Of a stretch of DNA of 64,000 bases, positions 9,446 to 18,597 are shown piece by piece. Location: NCBI GenBank assembly GCA_963696405.1, contig CAVOJY010000005.1:310001-374000 (forward strand). The letters run 5' to 3'. This DNA comes from CAVOJY01 sp963696405. Its GTDB lineage: Bacteria > Chloroflexota > Limnocylindria > Limnocylindrales > CSP1-4. A program made the translations under genes and the position numbers. The number at the start of each line of letters is the position of its first letter. The first letter of the stretch is position 1. Below the pieces are notes generated by a model. It was given only the letters and a program-made list of their open reading frames with translations. It made no database searches and was not told the DNA's origin.

Positions 9446-10500
9446 CACCGACCGACGGCCCCCCGACCGGCGACGTGCTCGCACCCGAGGAGATCGAGCG
9501 GGAAGCGGAGGGCCGACGGGGGATCGGCGCGCGCGCGAGGTCGCTCGCAACGAGGGCGCTCATCTCGCCCGAGATCTCCCTCGTCATCGCGATCGTCGTT
9601 CTCAGCGCGGTCATCCAGTCCCGGAACCCCGTCTTCCTGACGTTCGACAACCTCATCCTCGTGATCAAGGCGGCCTCGCCCACCTTCGTCATGGCCGCCG
9701 CGATGACGTTCGTGCTCATCGCCGGCGGTATCGACCTGTCGGTCGGCTCGATGTCGGCCCTCGGCGGAGTGGTCGCCGCCTGGGCCCTGACGGCTGGCGG
9801 CATGCCGATCCCGGTGGCGATCGCCCTCTCGCTCGTCGCGTGCACCGCGATCGGGCTCGTGTTCGGGATGCTCGTCAGCTGGGTTCGCATCCCGGCGCTC
9901 ATCGTGACGCTGGGGGGCCTGTACATCGTCCGGGGCATCGTCCTCGTCTCGACCGGGGGCGTGATGATCTTCCCGTTGCCGGAGGCCTACAACCATCTCG
10001 GCCAGGGGGGCCTGTTCGGGATCCCCTTCCTCGTCATCTACGCGGTCGTCATCGGGATTGCCGCGCACGTGCTCCTCGAACACTCGAAGTACGGCTTCCA
10101 CGTCCGGGCTGTCGGCGGGAACATCACCGCGGCGCGGGCAGCCGGGATCAACGTGCGGCGCGTGACGATGTCCGTCTTCGCGCTGAGCGCCGCCGGCGCC
10201 GCCGTGGGCGGGATGATGATCTCGGCCAAGACCGCGGTTGGCGACTCTTCATCCGGCCAGGGCACGGAGCTCGCGGTCATCACATCCGTCATCGTGGGTG
10301 GCGCGAGCCTCTTCGGAGCCGTCGGGTCGATCCCGGGCACCGCGCTCGGGGTGTTCCTCATCGCCATCATCACCAACGGGCTCTTGCTGATGAGGATCTC
10401 TTCGTACTGGCAGTTCGCGGTCCTCGGCATCGTGGTCATCGGCGCTGTCGCCATCGACTCCCTGCGGCGGCGGTTCGCCTGGAGCACCAGGTCCGGATAG
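9442..10500 (+). CDS. ribose-class ABC transporter permease
   Basis: A 352-residue RbsC/FrcC-type permease (branched-chain/ribose permease family) with a cytoplasmic N-terminus and about ten hydrophobic segments. It carries the family motif AGGIDLSVGS near the third segment, and the conserved GxxGRR-like region reads GGNITAARAAGINV. It forms the membrane channel, probably as a homodimer, with the ATPase upstream. ATG 9442 overlaps the ATPase stop. Frame intact. Confidence 0.93.
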   Translation: MTPTDGPPTGDVLAPEEIEREAEGRRGIGARARSLATRALISPEISLVIAIVVLSAVIQSRNPVFLTFDNLILVIKAASPTFVMAAAMTFVLIAGGIDLSVGSMSALGGVVAAWALTAGGMPIPVAIALSLVACTAIGLVFGMLVSWVRIPALIVTLGGLYIVRGIVLVSTGGVMIFPLPEAYNHLGQGGLFGIPFLVIYAVVIGIAAHVLLEHSKYGFHVRAVGGNITAARAAGINVRRVTMSVFALSAAGAAVGGMMISAKTAVGDSSSGQGTELAVITSVIVGGASLFGAVGSIPGTALGVFLIAIITNGLLLMRISSYWQFAVLGIVVIGAVAIDSLRRRFAWSTRSG

Positions 10501-10519
10501 GCCGGGGGGAGCCTGCGCG

Positions 10520-11650
10520 ATGCACGGCACGTCTCTTGGAGTTGGGATCATCGGCTACGGTTTCATGGGTCGGGCGCACAGCAATGCGTACGAGTTGATC
10601 CGTCGCGCGTTCGGCCCCCTGTCTCCCGACGTCGAGCTCGTCAGCATTGCCGGAAGGAGCGAGGCGGCCGTTGCCGCGGCCGCTTCAAGGTTCGGTTTCA
10701 AGAGACATGAGACCGACTGGCGCCGCCTCGTGGCCGACCCAGAGGTGGACCTGGTCAACGTCTGCGCGTGGCATGACGTGCACGCGGAAGCGTCCGTATC
10801 GGCGGCCCGCCTCGGGAAGCACGTCGTATGCGAGAAGCCGATGGCGCTGACGGTGGCCGAAGCGCGTGCGATGCGTGACGAGGCCGTGCGGGCGGGCATC
10901 GTTCATCGCGTCGCCTTCAACTACCGGTTCGCGCCGGCCGTCGTCATGGCGCGTCGCCTGATCGCCGACGGCTCGATCGGTCGGGTCAACCGCGTCCACA
11001 TTGCCTACCTGATCGGAGGCCTCGCGAGCCCGACCGTTCCCTGGCCGTGGGAGGATCGGACCTCAGGCGTGCTGTTGAACCTTGGCTCGCACGCCATCGA
11101 CATGGCCCGATACCTGGTCGGCGAGCCCAGGACCGTGTGCGGATTCGTACGCAATGCGGTACCGGAGCGACCGCGGCGCGGTGCGCCGGACCGCACAGAG
11201 GTGATCGACGCCGACGACGTGGCGATCGCGTCGGTCGAGTTCGGGAATGGCGCCCTTGGGTCGCTGGAAGCGTCGTGGGTCTGCGCCGGCAGGAACAACC
11301 ACTTCTCGTTCGAGATCAGCGGCTCCGTTGGCGCGGTCTCGTGGGACCTCGAGCGCCAGAACTGGCTCCGGATCTATCGGCCCGGCCAACGAGGGTTCGA
11401 GGACGTGCTCGCCACCGAGCCAGGTGACCCATTCATGAGCGGGTGGTGGCCGCCCAACCACCTCCTCGGGTGGGAGCACCTGCACGCAAACCTCATGTAC
11501 GAGTTCGTCAGCGCGGTGTCAGGGCGGCCGTTGCCGGATGTGAGTGGTGCGTCGTTCGAGGACGGCTACCGGGCAGCAGTGGTCACGGCAGCGATCGAGG
11601 AAGCCAGCCGGTCTGGCCGATCCGTCCCCGTGGTCTACGAGCGGACCTGA
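10520..11650 (+). CDS. Gfo/Idh/MocA-family NAD(P)-dependent oxidoreductase
   Basis: 376 residues. The N-terminal Rossmann fold opens with GIIGYGFMGRAHSNAY; the catalytic Lys lies in CEKPMAL and the conserved His/Asp pair in NLGSHAIDMARYL. The C-terminal beta-sheet domain includes GWWPPNHLLGWEH. Such enzymes oxidise or epimerise sugars and inositols through a keto intermediate. It is the fourth gene of the rightward operon, 20 bases after the permease, so it probably acts on the imported sugar. The paralogue at 15240-16463 shares the same C-terminal motif, which suggests related substrates. Frame intact. Confidence 0.9.
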   Translation: MHGTSLGVGIIGYGFMGRAHSNAYELIRRAFGPLSPDVELVSIAGRSEAAVAAAASRFGFKRHETDWRRLVADPEVDLVNVCAWHDVHAEASVSAARLGKHVVCEKPMALTVAEARAMRDEAVRAGIVHRVAFNYRFAPAVVMARRLIADGSIGRVNRVHIAYLIGGLASPTVPWPWEDRTSGVLLNLGSHAIDMARYLVGEPRTVCGFVRNAVPERPRRGAPDRTEVIDADDVAIASVEFGNGALGSLEASWVCAGRNNHFSFEISGSVGAVSWDLERQNWLRIYRPGQRGFEDVLATEPGDPFMSGWWPPNHLLGWEHLHANLMYEFVSAVSGRPLPDVSGASFEDGYRAAVVTAAIEEASRSGRSVPVVYERT

Positions 11651-12450
11651 CGCGCAGGGGATGACCGTCGGCACGCGCCCAACACACGCCGTAACCGCCA
11701 CTGCCAGCAACGGGAGGTTCGCGTCGACGCATGTTCAACATCTCGCGCCAAATAGTTGTGAGAGTGTGAGTTGTGGTGGATTGAGGTGGTGGGATTAAGG
11801 TGAGGTGGGGGGTGTGGGAGTTGAGGTGTGAGGATGGGTGGGTTGGGGTGGTGGTGGAAGTGGGGTAGGTCATAGGAGAGAGCACATCGCAGGCTGGGAA
11901 GACTACGGCTCGCGGAGTGGTGAGAGGGCGCTTGGGATAGAGGAGACGGTTGGCAACGACTGAGACGTCGCAGCACTAGGAGAGGCGATTAGGGAGGGCA
12001 GAGGAAGACGGAAGGTGCTCTAAGTGACTGTGGGCAAGGGTGTCGGAGGGGGGTAAGTCGTCAACGGAGTTGTATAGGGGCAGAAGGAGGAGGGAGCGGA
12101 GATAGGGCAAATGAGAGGGGGCTAGATTGAGTGCATAGGGGGCAGGTGGTGGATTGATGGAGAGAGGTCGGGTATAGTCCGCATGGACAGAAGTCGTATA
12201 GGTGTCGAGTTGGTGGAGATAGGATGGGTGACAAGGTAGTGGAGATAGCGGCGCTGCACGTGGATAGAGACAAGAGGGCACGGAAGATGACGTACGGGAC
12301 TTGTGAGACGTTGAGACTGGGACGTCGCTAAGCTCACTGCGGGATGGTGTCGGATGACGATGGTGAAGGGAATGAGAGGCGCGCTTTGCTCTGCTTGATT
12401 CGTCGGGTCTGGGGATGGGCAATTGCGCAGGTTGTCACGTGCTCTCGCTA
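11651..12450. other. non-coding G-rich, C-poor stretch
   Basis: I see no credible gene. From about 11755 the plus strand becomes extremely G/T/A-rich: the 120 bases at 11761-11880 contain a single C. Runs such as GGGTGGGTTGGGG with a further GGGG (11836-11865) could form a G-quadruplex. The bias weakens gradually to about 12420. GC content is visibly lower than in flanking genes. It abuts the end of the decayed amidase gene, while the neighbouring oxidoreductase (stop 11650) is intact. It may be a sequence-quality artefact. Confidence 0.7.
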
Positions 12451-14119
12451 GAGGTCGTGGTGGTCGGAGGTGGTGTATATAGGATCGGCGAGGTCTGTTT
12501 CCTCGCGCTGCTCCGAGAGCTTGTTCACGGCTACGTATTCGCGCTGCTCCAAGGTGCCTACGACATCTTGCGTCGGCGCTGGGTGAGACGATCGTCGTGC
12601 ACGGCGCTTGGCGCTCGCAGCTGGTACGACGAGGACGCTAGGCAGATCGGCGGTTTTGCGCGAACTCGGATAGAGGCCCTCATTCACACGCGGGCGCTGC
12701 GTGCGACAGGGGGACAGCGCTCGTAGAGATGGCTGATGCTGAGCGCAGCGAATACGTCGCTAGGCGGGGTGACGATCTGCAGACCGATCGGCAGACCTCT
12801 GACGACGATCCGCATGGAACAGTAAGGACGAGGGTACGGCGTAGTTGAACTGGCGCACGAGGCGCGTCGAAGCTAGTACACATCCTCGCACAGGCCGCCT
12901 ATCTGCACGCTGTCCTCCGCAAGGCGGGGTGAGGCGTGGGTGTTGCTGGGAGCAACAGGGCAGGCACTGCCGAACAGACGATCGAGCGTTCGCTGAAAGA
13001 CCCAGATAGCGTTGTGCGTTGATGTAGTCGGCCGCTGCGACAAAGAGACCTCTTCTATTAGGCGCCGCACATCCTCTCCCAGGAGCTGGTAGTGTACGGA
13101 GGATGTGGCCGTAGAGGGCGGCAGCGTCCGCCAGGATCAGGAGGTGAGAGAGCTCTACGGCCTCAACTGCATCAGGGATCTGGGTCTCTACGATACGTAG
13201 GCGAGCCGTCGAGAGGACACACACCGCGGCATCGACGCAGATAGGACGTCAGGATCTAGTCGAGACACGAAGGTCCCTCCGACCACACCTATCCTCCAAC
13301 CGCACGTCGTGCGCCCGAGTCGTCCGGACCACGACGGGGAAGGCAAACGGGAAGTGGAGCGATCGAGTAGAGTCTCTGCTCTGGATCGCCCCGGTAGCCA
13401 GCGCCACGTCATCCACGCCGCGGGCAAGCACACCAACGTGGTCGAGCTGGGGCGAGAGCGGGATCACGCTCTGCCTGCTGACCGCCCGTAGGTGGGTTTG
13501 AGTCCTGACACGCCGCAGAAGCTCGCCGGGATCCGGATGGAATCTCGCCCTGTGTCCGTGCCGAGTGCCGCGAAGCACAGGCCTGCCGCGACCGCCACGG
13601 CAGATCCCCCGCTCGATCCTCCCGACATCCGGTCAAGATCCCAGGGATTTCCGACTTGGGCCAAAGTGGGGGTTGATGACCGTTGACCCGAGCGCCAGCT
13701 CATGCAAGTGCGTTGTTCCGACGAGCACTGCCCCCGCCTGTTCGAGCCTCGCGACCGCCGTCGCGTCGGTGTTCGCACGCCTCCCACCGAAGATGAGCGA
13801 CCGCCGTGGTCACCGTCCCTCGCACCTGGAACAGGTCTTTCGCTGCGACCGGGACGCCGTGGAGAAGACCGCGGGCTCGGCCTCGCATGATCTCCTGCTC
13901 GGCTGCCCGCGCCTCGACTAGAGCGCGCTCGGATGTGACCTGTGCGAACGCGTTCAGAGAGGGGTTCAGCCTCTCGATTGCCGCAGCACTGCGGTTGTCA
14001 CCTCTACGGGCGAGAGCCGGTGCGCTGCGTAGGCGTCGGCCAGCTCGCGGATGCTCAAGAAGAAAGGCGCGGTCAGCGCTCACTACGTCGCTCGGGGATC
14101 GGCGGGATGCTCGCGACAA
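12450..14119 (-). pseudogene. amidase-signature enzyme, heavily frameshifted
   Basis: Amidase-signature hydrolases (GatA/AtzE/urea-amidolyase relatives) use a Ser-cisSer-Lys triad. Fragments in successive frames on this strand align in order: ADAYAAHRLSPVEV, ERLNPSLNAFAQV, GVPVAAKDLF (catalytic Lys), MSGGSSGGSAVAVAAG (first Ser), SIRIPASFCGVSGLKPTYGR (nucleophile loop, where the usual GTDTGGS reads GTDTGRDS), PLSPQLDHVGVLARGVDD and, further on, SHLLILADAAALYG and ADYINAQR. At least six frame changes are needed and similarity fades steadily toward 12450. A short possible partner ORF lies upstream. It is either a true pseudogene or a stretch of degraded sequence quality. Confidence 0.75.
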
Positions 14120-14300
14120 GCGCCTCAGGCCTCCCCAGAGGCCGGATCTGGTCCCGCAGCCAGACCGCCGCCTTCTCGAGGCGACGGATGCCCTCGGCGA
14201 TGGCCTCCAGGCGCTCGTCGCTCAGGCAGACGCCGGTGGCGTCAGCTTGGGCACGCCACCGAGATTGCTCGCCCTTGTCAGGGTCGCCCCGTGGTCGCAC
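14073..14300 (-). CDS. small AtzG/GatC-like protein, possible amidase partner
   Basis: A 75-residue ORF begins at GTG 14300 with AGGAGG about 10 bases upstream and overlaps the 5' end of the decayed amidase. The middle reads LSDERLEAIAEGIRRLEKAAVWLRDQ, a short helical pattern like the DUF4089/AtzG or GatC-like subunits that accompany AtzE-type amidases. The similarity is by pattern only. Because the region is damaged, its true C-terminus is uncertain. Confidence 0.4.
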   Translation of the reverse strand: MRPRGDPDKGEQSRWRAQADATGVCLSDERLEAIAEGIRRLEKAAVWLRDQIRPLGRPEALVASIPPIPERRSER

Positions 14301-14345
14301 GGAGAGCGTCCTCCTGGGCCACCCTGGGGTGCGCGCGACAAACGC

Positions 14346-14375
14346 TACTGGGCCAGCTCGCTAGCTGGCCCAGTA
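14346..14375 (-). terminator. perfect 13-bp hairpin at the end of the TIM-barrel gene
   Basis: The arms tactgggccagct (14346-14358) and agctggcccagta (14363-14375) are exact complements around a 4-base loop. The stop codon of the leftward gene (14361-14363) lies in the loop and first arm base. The tail contains only a short U run, so termination may be partial. Confidence 0.6.
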
Positions 14376-15214
14376 CTTCGCGACGTTCGCCTTCATGAAC
14401 GCGAGACCGTCGCGGGCGAGCTGCTCTTCACTTTCGAACATGCGCCGCCAGATCTTCGTTGCGGCAGCGATCTCGGGCAGGGCGAGACCGAAAGCCTCGA
14501 TGGTGATCCAGCCGTCGTAGCCGATCTTGTGGAAGGACTCGAAGGTAGTGTCCCATTGGACGGTGCCGGTTCCGGGTGTCCTCGGTCGTTCTCAGCTATG
14601 TGCCAGTACCCGATCTCCTTCGCATTGTCGAGAATGGAGCGCGCGATGTTCCTTTCCTCGATGTGCGCATGGAACGTGTCGTAATGGATCTTGCAGTTCG
14701 GCCGGTCCACGTCCCGAATGTAACGAGCGTCATCTGCGGCGGTATTCAGAAGGTAGCACTCAAACCGATTGAGGAACTGGACGCCGATCATGATGCCCTT
14801 GGGCGCCGCGTAGTCGGCAACTTGCCGCATGTACTGGACGCTGCGATCCCACTCCTCCTGTGTTGGGCCCTCGCCGGTGAAGACGCCTAGAGCGGAATGG
14901 AACGGGCCCGTCAGGACAGTAGCGCCCACCGCCTCGGAGCAATCGAGCGCCCTCTTCATGTTCGCGAGCGCGCGCGCCTGGACCTCCGGATTCGGGCTGA
15001 GCGGGTCGGCCTCAGGACCGTGCGCGGTACCGGCCGTGCACTCAAGACCCATGTCGCGCAGCCTTCTCCCCCACGAGGCCCAGTGGTCAGCCTCGAGGTC
15101 AAGGATGGGGACCTCTACCCCATCGAACCCGATCTTCTTCAGGTTCTCGAGCCTCGGCAGCATGCTGTCGTCCATGCCTGCCGCCCAGAGCAGCAGAGCG
15201 ATCCCGTACTTCAT
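14361..15214 (-). CDS. sugar phosphate isomerase/epimerase-family TIM barrel (frameshifted)
   Basis: Xylose-isomerase-like TIM barrel (IolE/tagatose-epimerase type) of about 283 residues. The N-terminus MKYGIALLLWAAGM is a typical first strand. KIHYDTFHAHIEE and YWHIAENDRG carry the metal-ligand Asp-His and His-x-x-Glu motifs of the family. A frameshift near 14580 displaces the tail, which resumes as WDTTFESFHKIGYDGW and ends KYWAS at 14361. It is the most downstream gene of the leftward sugar operon that starts at 23413. It probably epimerises or isomerises the imported sugar or its keto derivative. Confidence 0.8.
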
Positions 15215-15239
15215 CCGTGTCCTCCTTCGGTGCCTTGCG

Positions 15240-16463
15240 TCAGACTATGTCGGCGGGATGGGGCGGATCCCCCGCGGGTTGAGAGCGTAACGTGTCGCCC
15301 ACTGCGACCCAGCCAGCCCCCGATGCGGACCGCATCAGCGCATCCAGGACCTCCTCGACCTGCAGGCCATCCGAGAAGCTGGGCCTCGGCGCCGTCCTGG
15401 TCGCCACCGCCTCGACGAAATCGCGGAGTTCGTTCGCAAAGGTGTGCTCCCAGCCAATGATGTGCCCGGGCGGCCACCAGCCGATGAGCCAGGGATGCAT
15501 GGGCTCCGTCACCAGGATGCGTCGGAACCCCTGCTCCGGCCGGGGATCCTGACCGTCGTAGAACTGGAGCTCGTCGAGGCGTTCCAGGTCGAATGCGATC
15601 GAGCCCTTCGAGCCGTTCACCTCAACCCGGAGCGAGTTCCTTCGCCCAGTGGCCATCCGGGTGGCTTCGAACGTACCCACGGCACCGCCAGCGAAGCGCG
15701 CCAGGAAGGCAGCCGAATCCGGTACCGTGACGGCCCCGCTCGCCAGGTCATCGGCGAGGCCGCTCGCCGCCCACGCCGACCGGTCGGGAAGCGGTCGTTC
15801 CTTGACGAATGTCTCGGTGATCCCGCAGACGCTCTCGATGCGATCGCCAAGAAGGTACTGCGACAGGTCCACGATGTGGGAGCCGATGTCCCCTACGGCG
15901 CCCGAGCCGCTCGCGGCGGCCGTCATGCGCCAGTTCAGCGGCAGCATCGGGTCCACGAGCCAATCCTGGAGGTAGGCAGCCCGGACGTGACGAATCGTCC
16001 CGAGCCGATCATCGAGGATGAGCCCCCTTGCCAGCGCCAGCGCCGGGACGCGCCGGTAGTTGTAGGCGACCATTGAGCAGATGCCGGCGGCCGATGCTTT
16101 CTCGGCGGCGGCGACCATGACCCGCGCCTCGGCGACCGAATTCGCCATCGGCTTCTCGCATACGACGTGCTTCCCCGCCTCGAGCGCCTCCGTGGCGATC
16201 GCAGCATGGAGCGCGCCGGGGGCGCATATGTCGACGACGTCAATATCGGGGCGGCGCACAAGCGCGTGCCAGTCAGTCTCGGCCGCATCCCAGCCCAGGC
16301 GCTCGGCGGCAGCCTCAACGTCTGCGCGATCAGGCCCGCATATCGCCCTCATGCGCGGCCTCAGCGGCAGGTCGAAGGCCCTGCCGATGGTCGACCACGC
16401 CTGGCTGTGGGCGCGGCCCATGAACATGTGGCCCACCATTCCGATGTTGAGATCGGGCTTCAT
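15240..16463 (-). CDS. Gfo/Idh/MocA-family NAD(P)-dependent oxidoreductase
   Basis: 407 residues, frame intact. The Rossmann motif is GMVGHMFMGRAHSQAW, the catalytic Lys lies in CEKPMANS, and the His/Asp pair in DIGSHIVDLSQYL. The C-terminal WLIGWWPPGHIIGWEH mirrors the paralogue at 10520. GGGAG precedes ATG 16463. It lies between a uronate-isomerase-like gene and a TIM-barrel epimerase in the leftward operon, so oxidation of a sugar or cyclitol carbon followed by epimerisation is a sensible pathway step. The substrate is not known. Confidence 0.9.
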   Translation of the reverse strand: MKPDLNIGMVGHMFMGRAHSQAWSTIGRAFDLPLRPRMRAICGPDRADVEAAAERLGWDAAETDWHALVRRPDIDVVDICAPGALHAAIATEALEAGKHVVCEKPMANSVAEARVMVAAAEKASAAGICSMVAYNYRRVPALALARGLILDDRLGTIRHVRAAYLQDWLVDPMLPLNWRMTAAASGSGAVGDIGSHIVDLSQYLLGDRIESVCGITETFVKERPLPDRSAWAASGLADDLASGAVTVPDSAAFLARFAGGAVGTFEATRMATGRRNSLRVEVNGSKGSIAFDLERLDELQFYDGQDPRPEQGFRRILVTEPMHPWLIGWWPPGHIIGWEHTFANELRDFVEAVATRTAPRPSFSDGLQVEEVLDALMRSASGAGWVAVGDTLRSQPAGDPPHPADIV

Positions 16464-16496
16464 CGCGGCAGCTCCCGTTCTTCGGTTTGTCAGCGG

Positions 16497-17855
16497 TCAG
16501 ACGCCGCGCGCCCAGGCAACGTCGTTGCGAGGCTCGATCCTCAGCAGGGTACGTGGAGTCTCGTAGACGAGTTCCCGAGCCAGCCCGAGCGCCTCATCCG
16601 GGGTGCACCGGCCCTGAGAGATCAGCTCCGTGAGGACCCGCGCCATCTGGCGGCGCACCATGGCGGCCTTGGCGTATGTCCACTCCACGCAGTACGCATC
16701 GGAGAAGAACCCCACCTGCTTGTTGCTCGGCAGCATGTCGAGCCGCTCGGCCAGCACGTCATGGATCGTCTCAGCCATGAAGTTGTGCCACCAGAACCCG
16801 GCCACACTGAGGTTCGGGAGCTCCCTGGCAAGCGTGCAGATCGACTGATTTGCGTGCCTGCTCGACAGGAAGCATTGGAAGTGAACGCCGGGGTGCCGGG
16901 CGATGATCTCTGCGAGTTGGCCGATCGTGCGCTGAGACAGCCGGCTCGCCGTCTCGAACGGGAGCGGCTCCGCCCCAAGGCTGAACTGATACACCGTGCC
17001 CGGACGCTCTCGTTCCAGTGTCGCGAGGAACGCTTCGTTGATGTACGAGGCGTACATGTCGCGCTCGGCCGAGCCAGCCGCATCACGCCTGGCGATCGCC
17101 TGAGCCATCTCCGACTCGGTGGCGACCCGAAAGTCAATATCGGTCGAGACGTGGTTCGTCGTCGCGACGACCATCTCCGGGATGTTGGCTACGTAGTGGG
17201 CCATCGCCTCGTGCACGTCAGCCACGTCTCGGATAACTCGCTCGACTTGCGGACGGACGCCTCCGATTGGTGAGGGCGGCTCCGGCTCTCGGCCCCAGCA
17301 GCGCTCGAGCTCGTAGAGGGCGGTGTCGAACTCACCCCATTGGCATCGCGTGAAGAAGCCCCACTCGAGCGCGTACTCCAGCCGGTGGTCGTCCGAGCCA
17401 TCCTCCCGCCGAGCGAACTCCGTGACGGTTCGCACGATGTTCGCGCGCTGCAGCACGGAATCCTGCCAGGCTCGGTCGTCCGCCCGCTCGCGGATCAGGT
17501 CATCAAGCCTCCGCCAGTTGTGCTCCTCGATGGCTTCTCTCCAGCCGTAGAGGTCGGCGAGCAGCACCCGAACCATCCAGAACGTGCTCGTATGGCTCAC
17601 GTGCCGAAGGTAGGGCAGCGCCTCCCGGATCCGCCCGTGGGCTTCGTCCCGGGAGGGCCAGCCGGGGTACTCCGTCAGGCGCTTGCCGGACGGGCAACCG
17701 GCCGCGAAAAGGTCGCTGACGATCATGTGATAGAGCAGGATGTCGTGGAGTCCGCGGGCCCCCAGGTGGCCGCCGACGAGGTGGGTATGCGCGTCCAGCA
17801 TGGGGACCTGCGTCAACGCCTCTTCCAGCTCAAGGACGGTGGGCACTGCGTTCAC
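16497..17855 (-). CDS. uronate-isomerase-like amidohydrolase-superfamily protein
   Basis: 452 residues, intact. It resembles UxaC-type glucuronate/galacturonate isomerases, metal-dependent TIM barrels of the amidohydrolase superfamily: the N-terminal metal motif D21-A-H23-T-H25 is present, with QCFLSSRH and WHNFMAETIHDVLAERL following the UxaC pattern. UxaC enzymes are usually about 470 residues. The start is GTG 17855, with GGAGG 7-8 bases upstream. Its operon position next to a sugar importer and Gfo/Idh enzyme supports a role in opening or isomerising a uronate or related sugar acid. Divergence from true UxaC leaves the exact substrate open. Confidence 0.75.
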   Translation of the reverse strand: MNAVPTVLELEEALTQVPMLDAHTHLVGGHLGARGLHDILLYHMIVSDLFAAGCPSGKRLTEYPGWPSRDEAHGRIREALPYLRHVSHTSTFWMVRVLLADLYGWREAIEEHNWRRLDDLIRERADDRAWQDSVLQRANIVRTVTEFARREDGSDDHRLEYALEWGFFTRCQWGEFDTALYELERCWGREPEPPSPIGGVRPQVERVIRDVADVHEAMAHYVANIPEMVVATTNHVSTDIDFRVATESEMAQAIARRDAAGSAERDMYASYINEAFLATLERERPGTVYQFSLGAEPLPFETASRLSQRTIGQLAEIIARHPGVHFQCFLSSRHANQSICTLARELPNLSVAGFWWHNFMAETIHDVLAERLDMLPSNKQVGFFSDAYCVEWTYAKAAMVRRQMARVLTELISQGRCTPDEALGLARELVYETPRTLLRIEPRNDVAWARGV

Positions 17856-17869
17856 GCGTGATCCTCCAG

Positions 17870-18000
17870 GGAACGGCCGACGGTCGATGTGTTTGAGTAC
17901 CTTGTCAGGAAGTCGGCGACACTGAGGCTAGCGGCGTGGGATCGAGCGACAGATGTAAGGGTGGAGTGGGGATGCGGTATGGTGTGGGCGTAGGGTGATT
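17870..18000. other. short G-rich, C-poor stretch
   Basis: About 17930-18010 of the plus strand is again G-rich and C-poor ('ggggatgcggtatggtgtgggcg'-like). It sits at the 3' end of a decayed leftward gene, as at 11.75-12.4 kb. No gene is apparent. Confidence 0.5.
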
Positions 18001-18573
18001 GATAGGGCAAAGAGATCGTTGAGAACCAGTGGTGGAGCAGCAGGTGCAGGCTCTCAACATCCCATGTGTAACTCGACGTTGAGGCCATCCTGCTGGATCT
18101 GCTTCAATGTCCACGTCGAACCGTGACGAACGTAGCAAGGCCGTTCCGGTTCGCCCAGTCGACGCCTTCAGGACGTTGGGACTGTTGCCCGATCGCTTAT
18201 CGCGACAACCACGTCACCCGACTGCGTAGCTCATCAGCTGCTGGACGAAGACCTCGTCGTAGAGATGTCATTCGCGATAGCGTGATCCAGCCGACGTTGT
18301 CCGTCAGGCTGAGTACCGGAAGCGTCTCGTGCTCTGTCGCGGAGGGCGGACGGGCGCAGTGTGCCTTTCGACGAGATCCTCGCACATGTGCGAGGCTGGT
18401 ACGGCCGATCCGCCGTTGCCAACAAGGAACACGAAGCGACCTGTTCCCAAGCGCGGTAGAGGAGCGCTGACCAGCGATCCAGCGCGGCGATATCCATGCG
18501 CCGAAGCTGCGCAATGAGCAGCTCCAGATACGGGCCGCCGGGACCAGGGATACGGGGACGTCAGCGCGGGCAT
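17990..18573 (-). pseudogene. SIS-domain phosphosugar isomerase, frameshifted
   Basis: The fragments belong to a sedoheptulose-7-phosphate isomerase (GmhA)-like SIS protein. In order on the minus strand they are YLELLIAQLRRMDIAALD, then, after a frame change, GRFVFLVGNGGSAVPASHMCEDL (shortened here to its key GNGGSA and SHMCEDL elements), LSLTDNVGWIT, AIANDIS and ESLHLLLHHW. GNGGSA is the phosphosugar-binding loop. At least four frame changes are required, and the decay grows toward the 3' end. It follows the second permease within 30 bases, so it once belonged to the same operon. True inactivation and poor sequence quality cannot be separated here. Confidence 0.7.
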
Positions 18574-18597
18574 GGGATCAGTTCCTCTTCCCACGGT

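Noticed and set aside
11755..12420. G-rich stretch as a satellite, CRISPR or origin
   Set aside because: No regular repeat unit, spacers, DnaA boxes or AT-rich element were found; only base bias is present.
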